Made by a program: the position numbers and the translations under genes
The notes under the pieces: generated by a model
Told to the model about the DNA's origin: nothing
Database searches by the model: none
What the model saw: the letters and a program-made list of their open reading frames with translations, nothing else
Assembly (NCBI GenBank): GCA_015680905.1
Contig: CM027382.1
Coordinates: 9,397,501 to 9,461,500 of the forward strand
Length of the DNA: 64,000 bases
DNA from: Coptis chinensis
Lineage: Eukaryota; Streptophyta; Magnoliopsida; Ranunculales; Ranunculaceae
Reading direction: 5' to 3'
Shown: piece by piece, positions 11,491 through 22,736 of the stretch
Position numbering within the stretch: position 1 is the first letter of the stretch
Layout: every line of letters begins with the position of its first letter

Positions 11491-12595
11491 GAACTCTCAT
11501 GTTTCACAAGTCATAGAGAATGGTGAAATTGGTACCGATGACGTCAAAGTGCAACTTTTCGACATTATTCTACAAATGGGACTACCGTGGCTATTGGGGG
11601 AAGACAACATAGTATGGTCGGTCTCAACACGAGGGGACTATAATATGAAGGACACATTTCAGCATGTCCGGAATGCAAAATCGAGGACCCAGTGGAGTCA
11701 ACTAGTATGGTATGCGAATCGAATACCCAGGCATTCTTTTATCAGTTGGATGGCGTTACAAGGTGCACTTAAAACACTTAGCAAGCTTTGGGAGTGGAAG
11801 AAGGTAACATCAAATATTTGCATTCTTTGTTGGCATGATGTGGAGGATGAGGAGCACCTTTTTTTGGATTTTCAATTTGTTTGGGCTTCATTGAAGCCGG
11901 GTATAACAGAGGCGAGAAGCTACGGGAATTTGAATTGGAATGGGTCGGTCGAAAACAAAAGGGAAGGGGATAAAGCAAGATGCACTAAAGCTTGTATGGA
12001 ATGGAATGATCTATTGGGTTTACGAACGAAATCGAGGATTTTTAAAAACATAAATACCAAAGCTAACGATTTTCAATGATGCGAGAACCAAATTGATTTC
12101 ATTGCGAGCCAAGATGGAACCGAGGAAGTGAGTTACAAGCAATGAACAAGATCCGGAAGTGAATATAGAAGAAAGAGTGTCGATTCCACGAAATGTAGAT
12201 GGGAACAAAGCCGATACTGAGTGGTGGGTTTTGAATTGGATGGCACTTTACAAGGGGACTTGGAGGATGGGCTGCGGTTCGAACCGATAAGGGGAGGTTT
12301 TGGCGGCAAGGAAAGGTAAGACCGAGTATGGAGAGATCGCGATGATAGAGTTACAAGGGCTGGAAAAGGGCTGGAAATGACTATAAAGCAGGGTAAATTT
12401 AATTGAAGCAAGAAACGGACTCAACAACCGTGGTGTCCTATTTGAAGCGGTAAAGGGTGCACTCGTGGCGGCAAGAAAGCTTGTTAGAAATATTGAAAGT
12501 CCGGTAGGGCAGCTCGAAAAATTTAAACTTCTTCATGTGTACCGAGAAGCAAACAACCGGGCGGATGCTTTAGCTAAAATGTACCCAATGTAAGG
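11468..12595 (+). pseudogene. LINE ORF2 C-terminus: zinc-binding region and RNase H domain
   Basis: 11468-12079 carries the zf-RVT region (RHSFISWMALQGALKT, then CILCWHD and EEHLFLDF; the last cysteine of the usual HLFFDC pattern is Phe here). From about 12215 broken frames show an RNase H-like start (LNLDGT) and, near 12535-12590, the end (VYREANNRADALAKM) with its conserved N-x-x-A-D-x-L-A-K pattern and a stop after YPM. Frameshifts lie between the pieces. The RNase H tail is common in plant L1 elements. Confidence 0.75.
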
Positions 12596-12761
12596 AAGAT
12601 TGATATAATTCCTAGTTCTTTTTCAGAGGATATTAGGAAAATTGTATATGAGGATGCTATAGGCATGGAATATGTGAGATTGTAACAAGCTATCTTTACT
12701 TTTATTTTAATGGAATGGGGTAGGGGACCTCGTTAAAAACCCCGCTTGCCTACCAAAAAAA

Positions 12762-14013
12762 GACGAAGCCGGTTTTCACAGGAGTATTTTGGTCTGTTTT
12801 GACTTTGATGTTATGTTTTAAATAATAGGAAGGTTTTATGCATTTGTTCGCTTCCGGAGTTTTTTGTGCAACCATTTAAGTACTACGGAGATTAAACCCC
12901 GTTGTCTGTTTTGACAACTACTTAACCGCACCATGAACGTGACTGATTTATGAGACCATAGATTGTATGAGAAGTATCTCAGTCAAGAATCATATCAGTT
13001 TAGACTATCGACTAGATCAGCATGTTAGCTGAGTGACTCGAGTCAAACACCTTAACTAACAAATATTAATCGCCCATAAAATGGGAATTTCATTCAAATA
13101 CATTTGGCTTTGGCGATGGATAAAAGGTGAACACATTAAACAGCTTCTCATTCCACCGGCATTTGCTTGAATTAGAGTACTAGACACAGGAAGCTTCATT
13201 TAACTGTACCAAATTAAGTCCAAAACACAAAATATGTACAAACCAAATTTTCTGTGTCCTCTCAAGGAACAAAATCATGTGAATCAATTTCCTCTTGTTC
13301 TCCTCTGCTAATCTTAGGACCCACACGCACCAACAACGTCAAAAATAATACATTATTTTTATAGATGACTTGGTGCCTTATTTCCGTATAGGCTTACAGC
13401 ACAGGCCTTTATTCCGCCATACTCCCATTATAGAACTTGTTTCAATGCCATAATGCATTATCCTGAGCTCCAAATCTCCTATTTGATGTAGCCTGTCATA
13501 CGATAAAATGTATCCTGATGTTAGATGTCTTTCATTTTAGACCTTTTGAAGAGGAAATACGAAGAACTTTGATTTTTCACACTGGAATATTTTCCTGAAA
13601 TTTTATTTATAGGATTTAGAATGGGGAAATTGGTAATTATAACGGGAATCATACATGAAAAATTGAAAACTATCATTCGGTGCAATTTCCTTTAGAAAAT
13701 AATTACAATAGTGAAAACTCCCCAAGGAAAAGCCAGTGAGTTCCGAACCAACAACCTCTCACATTAGTGCAGGGGCGACAACAGTTGAGCCGATCCGATA
13801 ACTAGTTTGCACCTATCAACTAGTATAAACGTGTTTGAGAGAATGCATTTGGATCCCATGTGAGTTACGAAGTACTTTAAGGTATCAACCAACCGTACAC
13901 TTAATTTTTCCGTACCTTAAAGGACTTGAATAAACGCCATAGTCTAAAAAGAAAAGAAAAGAAAAAGAAATTGATTATTTTACTCACCGACAAACAAACG
14001 CGTCTCTTGAGTT
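12762..14013. other. intergenic, upstream of the expansin gene
   Basis: No coding frame, RNA gene or transposon was recognised in these 1.25 kb. The part nearest the gene presumably holds its promoter. Confidence 0.5.
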
Positions 14014-14022
14014 TATATATAC
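14014..14022 (+). promoter_or_regulatory. TATA box of the expansin gene
   Basis: TATATATAC lies about 80 bases before the ATG at 14097. That places the start of transcription near 14045, leaving a leader of about 50 bases, which is normal for a plant gene. Confidence 0.65.
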
Positions 14023-14096
14023 CAAGGGGGTCCCTTGAAGATATTGCACAACAATCAAGCTCAATTTTTTAGTTTGAGTACAAACAAAGAGAAAAT

Positions 14097-15192
14097 ATGG
14101 TAACATTTAGAATTCCTTTTCTTTCAATTTGGTGCTTTTTCTTTTCTTTGGTTGTCAAGGTGATTCATGGTTGGTTTGATGGCCATGCAACTTTTTATGG
14201 TGCCTCTCAAAATCCCACGACCCTTGGTACGTACATTTCTTTCTTTCAGTGAGTTGCATTTTAATTTGGTAGCGTACGTACATGTTTTGAAAGGATAACG
14301 AGCTTGGAACTATTTTTCTTCCACTACAGGGGGTGCCTGTGGCTATGAAAACATATTTCAAGCTGGATTTGGCACAAATACAGCAGCATTAAGTAGTGCA
14401 CTCTTCAGAGGTGGTGAGGCCTGTGGTGCATGCTATGAGCTCAGGTGTAATGCAAGGCTTGACCCCAAATGGTGCCTCCGACGTGGGGTTGTGACTATCA
14501 CAGCCACCAACTTCTGTCCACCAAACAACAATGGTGGATGGTGTAATGCCCCTCGTCAACATTTTGATATGTCCATGCCTGCTTTCTTTCACATTGCTCG
14601 CCAAGGCAATGAAGGCATTATTCCTGTTGTCTATAGAAGGTATTAGACTATCATAACATGCATCAATATTACAAATTTGTAGTTTTATGTTCTTGATAAA
14701 AAATTACAGCATATTCATCACAAGGCCTAGTATTAGGCGATTCCTTTAATCTATACATCCCTAGCTCCTCGACTAATTCAACTGGATGCTACCTATCTAT
14801 ATCACGTGATATAATCAGTTTAATCTAACTACTGGGCATTTGACATTTCAGTTTCGATTGCAATTATTGGTATTTGTAGGGTGCCATGCAAAAGAAGTGG
14901 TGGAGTAAGATTCACATTGAAGGGGCAATCAAATTTTAACATGGTAATGGTAACAAATATAGGCGGTAGTGGTGACGTGAAGGCTGCATGGATCAGGGGA
15001 TCAAAGTTAAGGCAATGGGTACCCATGCATAGAAACTGGGGAGCAAACTGGCAAAGTAGCATTGATGCTAGAAACCAGAAGTTGTCTTTCAGACTTACCT
15101 TAGTTAATGGAAAAACGCTAGTTTTTCCCAATGTCGTCCCTTCGACATGGAAGTTTGGACAAATATTTGCTTCCCAACATCAGTTCACTTAG
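14097..15192 (+). CDS. EXPA: alpha-expansin, three exons, intact
   Basis: Expansins are secreted wall proteins that loosen cellulose-xyloglucan contacts during growth. Exons are 14097-14226, 14330-14639 and 14880-15192; both introns (14227-14329, 14640-14879) are GT-AG and keep the frame, giving 250 residues. The usual EXPA length is about 250. Residues 1-25 form a hydrophobic signal peptide. The GH45-like domain starts at HATFYGAS and has [29 protein letters not shown] and the HFD motif ([10 protein letters not shown]). The C-terminal carbohydrate-binding domain has [27 protein letters not shown] and a final WKFGQIFAS. The NWGANWQS and [10 protein letters not shown] wording resembles the EXPA11/EXPA17 side of the family. 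Odd points: the loop between CPPN and GGWCN is about five residues shorter than usual, and the Asp normally in the GG-x-D-A-S-G loop is replaced. I chose the ATG at 14097 because it starts the signal peptide and follows the TATA box at a normal distance. Confidence 0.93.
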
Positions 15193-15407
15193 TAGGAAGG
15201 AAGAACAACACGATGATTAAAATGAAGAATCATTATTTCATTCTTTTAGTCTCTTACTTACTTGACTGTAAAGCGTTCATTTACAGATTGTGATCTCACG
15301 CATACATGTAGTCTCAGCATCAATTCTTTGTTCATTATTTTAATTTATTCAACTGTTCCAGTAGCTTAAGAAAACAAAGAAATTTTTATGTAATTTTATT
15401 TAGTGAT
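15193..15407 (+). other. 3' flank of the expansin gene
   Basis: AT-rich DNA that should hold the 3' untranslated region; several AATTTATT- and TAATTTTATTT-like stretches near 15335-15400 could act as polyadenylation signals. The Tat-1 LTR begins only 215 bases after the stop codon. Confidence 0.45.
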
Positions 15408-15731
15408 TGTAGAGGCCATATTCCTGACATAGGAGATTATAGGAGGTAAGTGGGCTGGAGGCAATTTAAGGAGGAAACATGCTGCAGTAGATCAGGTTCG
15501 CGGAACCCTAACTGCTAGAAAACCGCCGCGATATGTGGGGGGAAAGTGGACGCTGGATTAAGAAGAGATCAACAAACGACAAGAGACGGTTGGAGAAGAG
15601 GGAGAAAAGGAGGAGATAAAAGAGGGAGAGAAAGAGAAGAGAAGAGAAGAAAAAGGAAAAAAGAGAGCGAGAGAGAGAGAGAGAACACATTAAGCCCAGT
15701 AAGTTTATAGGTTGTAATCTTTAATAATACA
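15408..15731 (+). repeat. Tat-1 5' LTR
   Basis: 324 bp, TGTAGAGG to ATACA. It contains a purine-rich GA tract (about 15590-15690) with a TATA-like GATAAAAG near 15615. By eye it differs from the 3' LTR at some twenty positions plus two small length changes; several differences are CG to CA or TG. Confidence 0.93.
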
Positions 15732-15733
15732 TT

Positions 15734-15751
15734 TGGCGCCGTCTGTGGGGA
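15734..15751 (+). promoter_or_regulatory. Tat-1 primer binding site
   Basis: TGGCGCCGTCTGTGGGGA begins two bases after the LTR. The first nine bases match the complement of the 3' end of plant tRNA-Asp; the rest matches only in part, so the tRNA assignment is tentative. Confidence 0.7.
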
Positions 15752-15761
15752 CATAACGAAA

Positions 15762-17130
15762 ATGGCCACCATAGCGAAAAGAGCAGTAGGAAGACCTAGG
15801 AAAGAAGCGGTTCGAGAGGCGGAAGAAGAAGCAGCGAGCATAGAGATAGAAGGAGTAGGGGAAGAAGAGACATCGGAGGTGGCGGCGGATGCCACCAGAC
15901 TCCTTAAAGAGGAGATAGTCAGGTTACGTAATGAGAATGATGGGCTGAGAAAAGAAAGGGAGTCCACCCAGGGGGAAACAGAGCAGAGGGATCTGCAAGG
16001 TAGTGAAATGGAGGGGGAGAATGAAGAATTTCCACCCGTGGGCGTGGAACAAACAGCGGGCATCACGCTGGAGGTTGTATAGGCGATGATTGAGAAAGAT
16101 AAGGAAGCGAATCGCGGAGCAGAAAGAGTGAACGAGAGCGCAGCGCAGAAAGAGGTTGCGAGTCTCAATAAAAATTCATTGGCAGATTCGATTTGGAATT
16201 CTGAAGTGCCTAAGAGGTTCAGCCAACCAAGGTTTGAAAGGTATGACGGGAAAGGAGACCCGACAGATCATCTGTATCACTTCCGACAACAGATGCCGTT
16301 ATGGCAGGAAAGCAAGTATGATGGATTCCGATGCATGATGTTCCCGGCAAGTCTTAAGGGTGGAGCCTCTGACTAATATTACAGGTTAGCATCGAGGAGC
16401 ATCAGCAGATTTGAAGAGCTAAAGCGCGCCTTTGTCGATCACTTCATACACCAGAAGCAGAGGGTGGTCGATATCATGGCCCTATTCAATATCAAGCAGT
16501 GGTCAGTGGAATCATTGAGGGAGTTTTTGTGTAGATTCAAGGAAGAGACGCTGAGAGTGGAAAATTTGGATGAACATACAGTGGTCATAGCCTTCCAGCA
16601 TGGTTTGAGGCAAGGAACAAGAGTCCACGAGTCGGTTTCCAAGATTGAAATCATCACTTTGCACGCTCTGTACCCGAAGGTAGAAATATACATACGATAT
16701 GAGGACATAATGCAGAGAAACGCAAAGGAACAGAAGAGATCGGGAAAGGCAGTGCAGGCTGTGGATAAAGATGACCGGAGGGATAAGAGCAGTAGAGAGG
16801 AAAGAGAAAAGATATCATCATACGAGGCGAGCCCTTGCACTGAGAGAGAGGATCGGGTGATCGTGGTAGGAGGGACATTCTGGAAAGGAAGTCATACCGC
16901 GAGATAGAGCAAACTCCGCTTAACAGGCCTCTAGAGGAGATCTTGCCACTAATTAAGGGGCTATAGTACTATGAAGGTCCGCGGAACACGCCAGGAGAGA
17001 TAGAAGGGAAACCATTTTGTGCATATCATAAGATCCATAACCACACAACTAATGAATGCTATGCCTTGAAGTGGTTGGTGGAGAGGATGATTGAAAAAGG
17101 AATGCTCAGAGAATTTGTCACTGAGGTGCA
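15762..17130 (+). pseudogene. Tat-1 gag (broken)
   Basis: The first ATG after the primer site (15762) starts a basic/acidic coiled-coil N-terminus (EEIVRLRNENDGLRKERE). The gag core follows: VPKRFSQPRFERYDGKGDP, then FRCMMFPASLKGGASD, FEELKRAFVDHF and REFLCRFKEETLRV. Near 17018-17080 FCAYHKIHNHTTNECYALK has the C-x2-H-x4-H-x4-C arrangement of the zinc motif seen in Tat gag. In-frame stops stand at 16080, 16374 and 16905; the one at 16374 replaces the Trp expected before YYRL, and Tat-2 has a stop at the same codon. The part after 16907 is in another frame. Confidence 0.85.
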
Positions 17131-17143
17131 TTAAGCTGAGAGG

Positions 17144-17753
17144 TTGCCGGCACCAGCAAGAATCTTAGGAACTATCAACGTTATTTTTAATGGGGAAACA
17201 CTTGGGAGAAATGTACACCGCGAAAAGATCAGAAAGACAGCAAGTCTACGACATGTCAATGAAGTGGTAAGCATACCACGGTTAATCAGTGGAACTGCGA
17301 AGGGCGAGGAAACCATAATGTTCACCCCAGCTGACCTGGAGTCAGTAATTTCATCACATGAGGATGCATTGGTAATTACTATAGCAATGGGAAATTATCT
17401 GGTAAAGAGGGTGTTGATAGACTGCGAGAAGTTCAGTGGATCTGCTATTCAAAGGAGCCATGGAGGAAATGAATATCGATAGAGACCAGATGAAAGCACC
17501 ACAAACAAATTTGTTTGGGTTCAATGACAGTATGACCGAGCCCATGGGGGAACTAGTATTGCCAGTAACTGCTGGGCTGACGACTGTATTCACCAGGTTC
17601 ATGGTGGTGGACACTAACTCCCAGTACAATGCAATCCTAGGGAGACGATGGATTCGTGAGATGAGGGCAATTCCATCGACATATTACCAGGTAATCCGTT
17701 TCCTCACAAATGGAGGGATGTATGAAATAAGAGGGGATCAAGTGGTTGCTTAG
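17144..17753 (+). pseudogene. Tat-1 aspartic protease (broken)
   Basis: The retroviral-type protease would cut the polyprotein. The N-terminal strand and active loop are in 17144-17482 (DALVITIAMGNYLVKRVLIDC) and then the frame shifts right at the active site, so the catalytic D-x-G is damaged: Tat-2 has DCGSA here. The remainder is in 17436-17753, with LLFKGAMEEM, NLFGFN, TVFTRFMVVD and the ILGRRWI flap-to-end motif. Bases 17754-18166 are the decayed linker to reverse transcriptase, with IFAWKL-type residues in pieces. Confidence 0.8.
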
Positions 17754-18166
17754 AACATCCACCAGGTGACAGTAAAAAATATGATCCGAGGAATGAAAGG
17801 GGAGGGCGCGGCTCAGGAGCCTGGAGCGGCATAAAAATTACAGGAGGCGGCTTTAACGGCAAATATACGAGCCTCCGCCTAGACCGAAAACTTTAGATGA
17901 GATTGAGATAGTGAACCTGGGGGTAGGAGACGAGGAGAAATTTACTTCAGTGGCGTCTGAATTGCCAGATCTATGGAAGAATAAGCTAGTACAGTTTTTG
18001 ACAGAGAATAAGGATATATTTGCATGGAAATTGAGGATATTACTGGGTTAGATCCAGAGTTTGCCTGTCATCGCTTGCATATGAATGAAAATGCTAAGCC
18101 AGTAAGACAGAAAATGAGAAGCGTGAGGCCGAAGTACGCTGAGGGTATTCGCGAAGACGTTACAAG

Positions 18167-19389
18167 ATGAAGGGGGCCGGGATAATTAGGGATGTTGAGT
18201 TCACGAAATGGTTGTCGAATGTGGTCACGGTGCCAAAGAAGAATGGAAAGGTTAGGATGTGTGTTGACTTTACAGACGTCAACAAAGAATGTCCTAAAGA
18301 TTGTTACCCAATGCCTCGGGTAGATGAGCTGGTAGACAGAACGGTAGGGTTCAAGATATTCTCTTTTATGGACGCGTCCATGGGATACAATCAAGTCGCG
18401 ATGTACGGGCCAGATCAGGAGAAGACAACCTCGTGGTGGAAGGTGGTACCTACTGCTATACGAGGATGCCATTTGGGTTAAAGAATGCTGGGGCCACATT
18501 TCAGCGGTTAGGAGAAAAAATGTTTGAGGGCAAGATTCGGAAGGGGATGGAAATATATATTGACGATATGGTGGAAAAAAGCATGTCAGAACAAAAACAC
18601 TTAGAGGGTCTCCAGGAGACTTTCCTTATACTGCGGAGGTATAAATTGAAGCTCAACCCCGAGAAATGCACCTTTGGGGTAACTTCTAGAAAATTCTTGG
18701 GGTACATAGTAAGATATTGCGGTATAGAAGTGAATCCCGAACATATTAGATCACTGATAGATATGCCGTCCCCTCAGAACGTGAAAGAAGTGCAACGGTT
18801 AGCTGGAAGGGTCGTGGCATTGAACATATTTATTTCAAAATCGTCGGACAAATGCCGACTGCTGTATTGTTTGTTGAGAAAAACTTCGGATTTCCAATGG
18901 ACAGTAGAGTGTGAAGAGGCCTTTCAAGAGTTGAAGAGTTATTTAGGAAAAGCACCTTTACTATCACGGCCGGAACAGGGGGAAAAACTGTATTTGTATC
19001 TGGGAGTTTCAGAGTACGCAGTGAGTTCAGTCCTAGTATGAGTGGTGGAAAAATTAGAAAAGCCAGTTTACTTCTAGAGTAAAACCATGCTAGATGCGGA
19101 AACCCGATACAGCAGAATTGAAAAGTATGCTTTGGCCTTGATATTTTCGGCCTTAAAGCTAAAGCCCTACTTCGAGGCCCATTCAGTGGTGGTGATAACG
19201 AATTTGCCATTAAAGCAAGCGTTGAACGTAGACAAATCAGGCAGAATGCTAAAGTGGGCGGTGATGCTCAGTTGTTATGAGATTCAATACCAGATTCGTA
19301 CTGCAGAAAAGGCACAAAATGTGGCAGAGTTTTTGGCAGACTTTCCAGCCGAGGACCCAACTTGGGGAGAGGACATGGTCATGGAATAG
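18167..19389 (+). pseudogene. Tat-1 reverse transcriptase and RNase H (broken)
   Basis: 18167-18481 carries WLSNVVTVPKKNGKVRMCVD, the lysine-rich finger region, and KIFSFMDASMGYNQV with the first catalytic Asp. After a frameshift 18433-19041 continues with TRMPFGLKNAGATFQR and the active site YIDDMVEKS. The connection and the gypsy RNase H follow (KAPLLSRPEQ, LYLYLGVSEYAVSSVLV) with stops at 19039 and 19075, then 19087-19389 (AETRYSRIEKYALALIFSALKLKPYF). It needs several repairs to be read, so it is inactive. Confidence 0.88.
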
Positions 19390-19413
19390 GAAGGGGAGCT
19401 GAGCCATGATCCT

Positions 19414-22400
19414 TTGGATCCTTGGGGCCTGCGGAATGGATGGAGAGTTTTTGCGGATGGTTCCGCGACAGAAACAGGGAACGGAATTGGAGTCGTCCTG
19501 GTGACGCCGGAGAACAATCGGCTAGAGTTGTCGATGAAATTGGGATTCACGGCTTCTAATAATGAGTTTGAGTATGAGGCAATGATAGCAGGTTTGGATC
19601 TTGCAAAAGATCTGGGGGTGAGTGAATTGTCTGTTTACTCTGATTCAAACTTAGTAATTTGTCAGATGAATGGAGGATTTATGGTCCATTGCCCAAGGAT
19701 GGTGAAGTACTTGGAATACCTACAAAAAAAAGCAAACAAGTTTGATAAGATCAGGTTTGCACATCTAGGCTGTGGTGAAAACAGACTCGCCGACGCATTG
19801 GCTTATGTGGTCGCAATACTTCCTGGAACAGAGGGTCGATCAATTGAAGTGAGGGTGCTAAGTAGACCAAGTACCTCAGAGGAGGAAGGTGTTTGGATTA
19901 CTATCGAGAAAGAGCAGGGATGGATGACACCCATAAAAACATTCCTGATGGGAGTAGAAATAGAAGACAAACACGAGAGACGAAGGATGGAACAAACGAG
20001 TCAAAGATACACCTTGCTAGAAGGGGATTTGTATAAAAGGAACTTCAACGGACCGATGTTGAAGTGCATAGGACCGCAGCAGATACATGAAGTTTTGGCT
20101 GAGATACACGAAAGGGACTACGACAGTTACTCGGCGGGGTGTACAACGAGCCACATATTGATATCACAGGGGTACTTTTGGCCACACATGAAGAGAGATG
20201 CCACAGCGTATGCCAAGAAATGTGAGAAGTGCCAGAGATTTGCACCACTCATACATTCACCAGCAGAGCCGTTACATAACGTGTTCAGTCCTTGGTCATT
20301 CGCCATGTGGGCATTGGATATAGTGGGGCCGCTGCCCATGGCGAGTGGCAAAAGAGGTTTATGTTGGCTACTACTGATTATTTTACAAAGTGGGTAGAGG
20401 GAGTAGCATTGCAACAAGTGAAGGAAGAAAATGTGAAGAAGTTCCTATGGGAGAACATCATATGTAGGTTCGGGTTGCCACACATGATCATCGCGGATAA
20501 TGGAACCCAATTTACTGGGAGAAAGGTGCGAGAGTTCCTTCAGGCATTTAGGGTGAAACAGGGGTTCTCAGCACCATATAATCCAGAAGGAAATGGACAA
20601 GCAGAGTCTTCGAACAAAATCATAATGGATAATATAAAGAGAAAACTGGAGGAGTGATAACCGTAAAAAAGATAGTCTTACTCACAAATAAAGCGATGAA
20701 TCTCTAGACGCAAGTAAAACTATAAACTGGATTGTTACTAGACTTATCAAAGATATTTGTTTTCTACTCTTGAATCTATTGACGTAGAGTTGGAATAGAA
20801 GATTCGTTCCACTCCTAGTCCTTTATCATTCAAGTTTTCTACAATTGATGGTTTATCCAAAGTCAATGAGAGATTTACGAGGGAATTTATACTACGATGT
20901 GAATTCAAATAACAAGATACGAATAACGAAATGACAGGATGCTAAGGGTTTGAATCTAGATAAAGAATTAAAGGGAATTGAATCCACCTTAACTCTACTT
21001 AATCAACTAACAAAGACTCATTGTGATCCAAATTACAATGCTTCGCATATCAAAATGGTAATTCTAATCCCTAATTATACATGGCATCTCTGCCAATTAA
21101 TAACTAGCATGTGAGGTCGTCCATCCATTCTCATGGCGAATCAACGACCTTCTAGAGTGGAATAAACTCTCACGACGATTTCTAAGTTAATAAAGATCAA
21201 GTTTCATCAAGGCTTCTTCAACCCCTCTAATGGAGGTTTAGCCTTGATTCATCAAGCTATCATTTCCCATTGAATTAACACTAGATATAATATAAAGATT
21301 TGAACTTTACTAATTTTGATTAAACAATACTTCAAATCTAATTAATAACTAAGAATTGAATAACAACAAGAATTGAAATTAGATTTACAAATTTAAATGA
21401 CAAATTCGAAATGAACAAGAATAAACTATTTTATTTATCTAATCAATGAAGAACAATAATTCAAAGAATTAATCTAAAACAAGGAATGAAACTAATTAAT
21501 TTAACTAATTGAATTCAAAATCTAGATCTACAAGCTATTTTAATGGCTACTTTTTATTCTAAGCTATCTAACTATCTCTTTCTTAAGAGCTAAGTCTTGT
21601 TTTATGTAAAGAAAGAGACCAGATCCACAATTTCGTGCATGGGCTGAGGTTTCAATGTTTTGGGTCGGAAAATCGAGCCTAAAGCCCAATTTCTTCAGTC
21701 CACAGAGCCCGTTTCAGTTGGCTTTGACTTCAAAAGACTTTTCATCAACTTATGCTCCTCTGATTGGGTCAAGGCTTAGACCATTGGAAATCTCTTTCCG
21801 AGTCGGTCCTTTTGATGTAAGGTAGGCCCAAATTTGAGGCCTGAGTCCAAAGATATGGTCTTCGGAAGTTCTACTAACTTGTGCACTGTTTCTGCCCGTG
21901 TTGACTTTTCAGCTTTTGACCGGGCTTCATAAAGGCTTTGTCTCCTTAAATCTTGGCCTTTATCACAGAACTTCTTAGCAACAAACCCTTTGCTCCTTTA
22001 TATCGCCAAAGTGGCACATTTCTGCACATAATTGAGTTCCATGCCTGAAATACATAAAAGCACGTAATTAACATTAACTCTTATTTATTACTCGCATAAT
22101 TGGTCTAAAAGTCGTATTATTAAGGGGTTAAAACTACAATTTTGGGCTCTTATCAAGGAGCGGAAAGGAGCATGGGCTGACGAACTGAATCACGTACTCT
22201 GGGCATACCGCACCACACCGCGAACCTCGACTAATGAGTCACCATTCGCAATAACGTATGGGGTAGAGGCAGTCATACAAGTGGAAATGATAGTATCTAC
22301 GACCAGAACCAAAGCTGTAGAAATGGGAAAGAATGAGAGGATATTAGCAAGTGAGCTGAATCTCATAGAAGAAAAAAGAGAAATAGCCCGCATACGGTTG

Positions 22401-22622
22401 GAGGAATATCATCGGAGGTTACAGCGGCAATATGACAAGAGAGTGAAGCCGCGCACCTTCGAGGTTGGGGAGTTAGTTCTGCGGCGCGTTACACCAGCCA
22501 CGAGAAAGGAGAATGAGGGTAAACTGGGAAGGACCCTATGTGGTGATGGAAAAGGGTACCTTAGGAACTTATCGATTGCAAACTTCAGCTGGGGTGAAGA
22601 TCGAGAAACCTTGGAACATTAG
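19414..22622 (+). pseudogene. Tat-1 archaeal-type RNase H and integrase, split by a solo LTR
   Basis: 19390-19850 encodes a second RNase H with the expected acids in FADGSA, EFEYEA, YSDSN and RLADALAY. Integrase follows. Its zinc-binding part has KKCEKCQRFAP, but where Tat-2 reads GSHFAG this copy reads DSYSAG, so one zinc-binding His is Tyr. The catalytic core keeps all three acids: ALDIVGPLP, IIADNGTQF and GNGQAESSNK, with a frameshift near 20370. At 20654 the coding region stops at a 1.5 kb solo LTR and resumes at 22156 with ELNHVLWAYRTTPRTSTNES. The C-terminal module ends near 22622 (VGELVLRRV, then a frameshift). Confidence 0.88.
20655..22155 (-). mobile_element. solo LTR of the Athila-like family inside Tat-1 integrase
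   Basis: It runs from TGATAACC to CTCTTATCA, 1501 bp, and is flanked by a perfect 5 base duplication AGGAG (20650-20654 and 22156-22160). In reverse it starts TGATAAGAGCCC and reads like the LTRs at 45241 and 52940. No internal region is present, so an element inserted and was later reduced to one LTR by recombination between its two LTRs. The insertion is younger than Tat-1. Confidence 0.95.
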
Positions 22623-22736
22623 AATGTTAAAAAAATTCCATGTATGAGATGAGGATTGTTAGTTTTAGTTACCTATCATATAATAAAGCGCACTTTTTCT
22701 ATATGTCTTATGAATATGAACAAAGGAACACAATTG

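Larger units (their letters stand above)
6830..12761 (+). mobile_element. L1-type LINE with ORF1, ORF2 and RNase H tail, inactivated
   Basis: It contains ORF1 (gag-like), ORF2 with apurinic endonuclease, reverse transcriptase and zinc-binding region, and a C-terminal RNase H-like domain, then a 3' end with a short A tract (12755-12761). This is the order of plant L1-type LINEs. A possible degenerate target duplication, GACGTAAGCCCGGTT at 6815-6829 and GACGAAGCCGGTT at 12762-12774, would set both ends; it has two single-base gaps, so the borders are tentative. ORF2 is still open for 720 codons, which argues against great age. Confidence 0.85.

Noticed and set aside
15734-15751. A tRNA gene at the LTR edge
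   Set aside because: Only the short complement of a tRNA 3' end is present; this is a primer binding site. No full tRNA cloverleaf was recognised anywhere in the window.
15569-16168. Minus-strand Ser/Leu-rich open frame of 199 codons
   Set aside because: Shadow of the GA-rich LTR tract and of the Glu/Lys-rich start of gag; purine-rich sense codons give open Ser/Leu-rich antisense frames.
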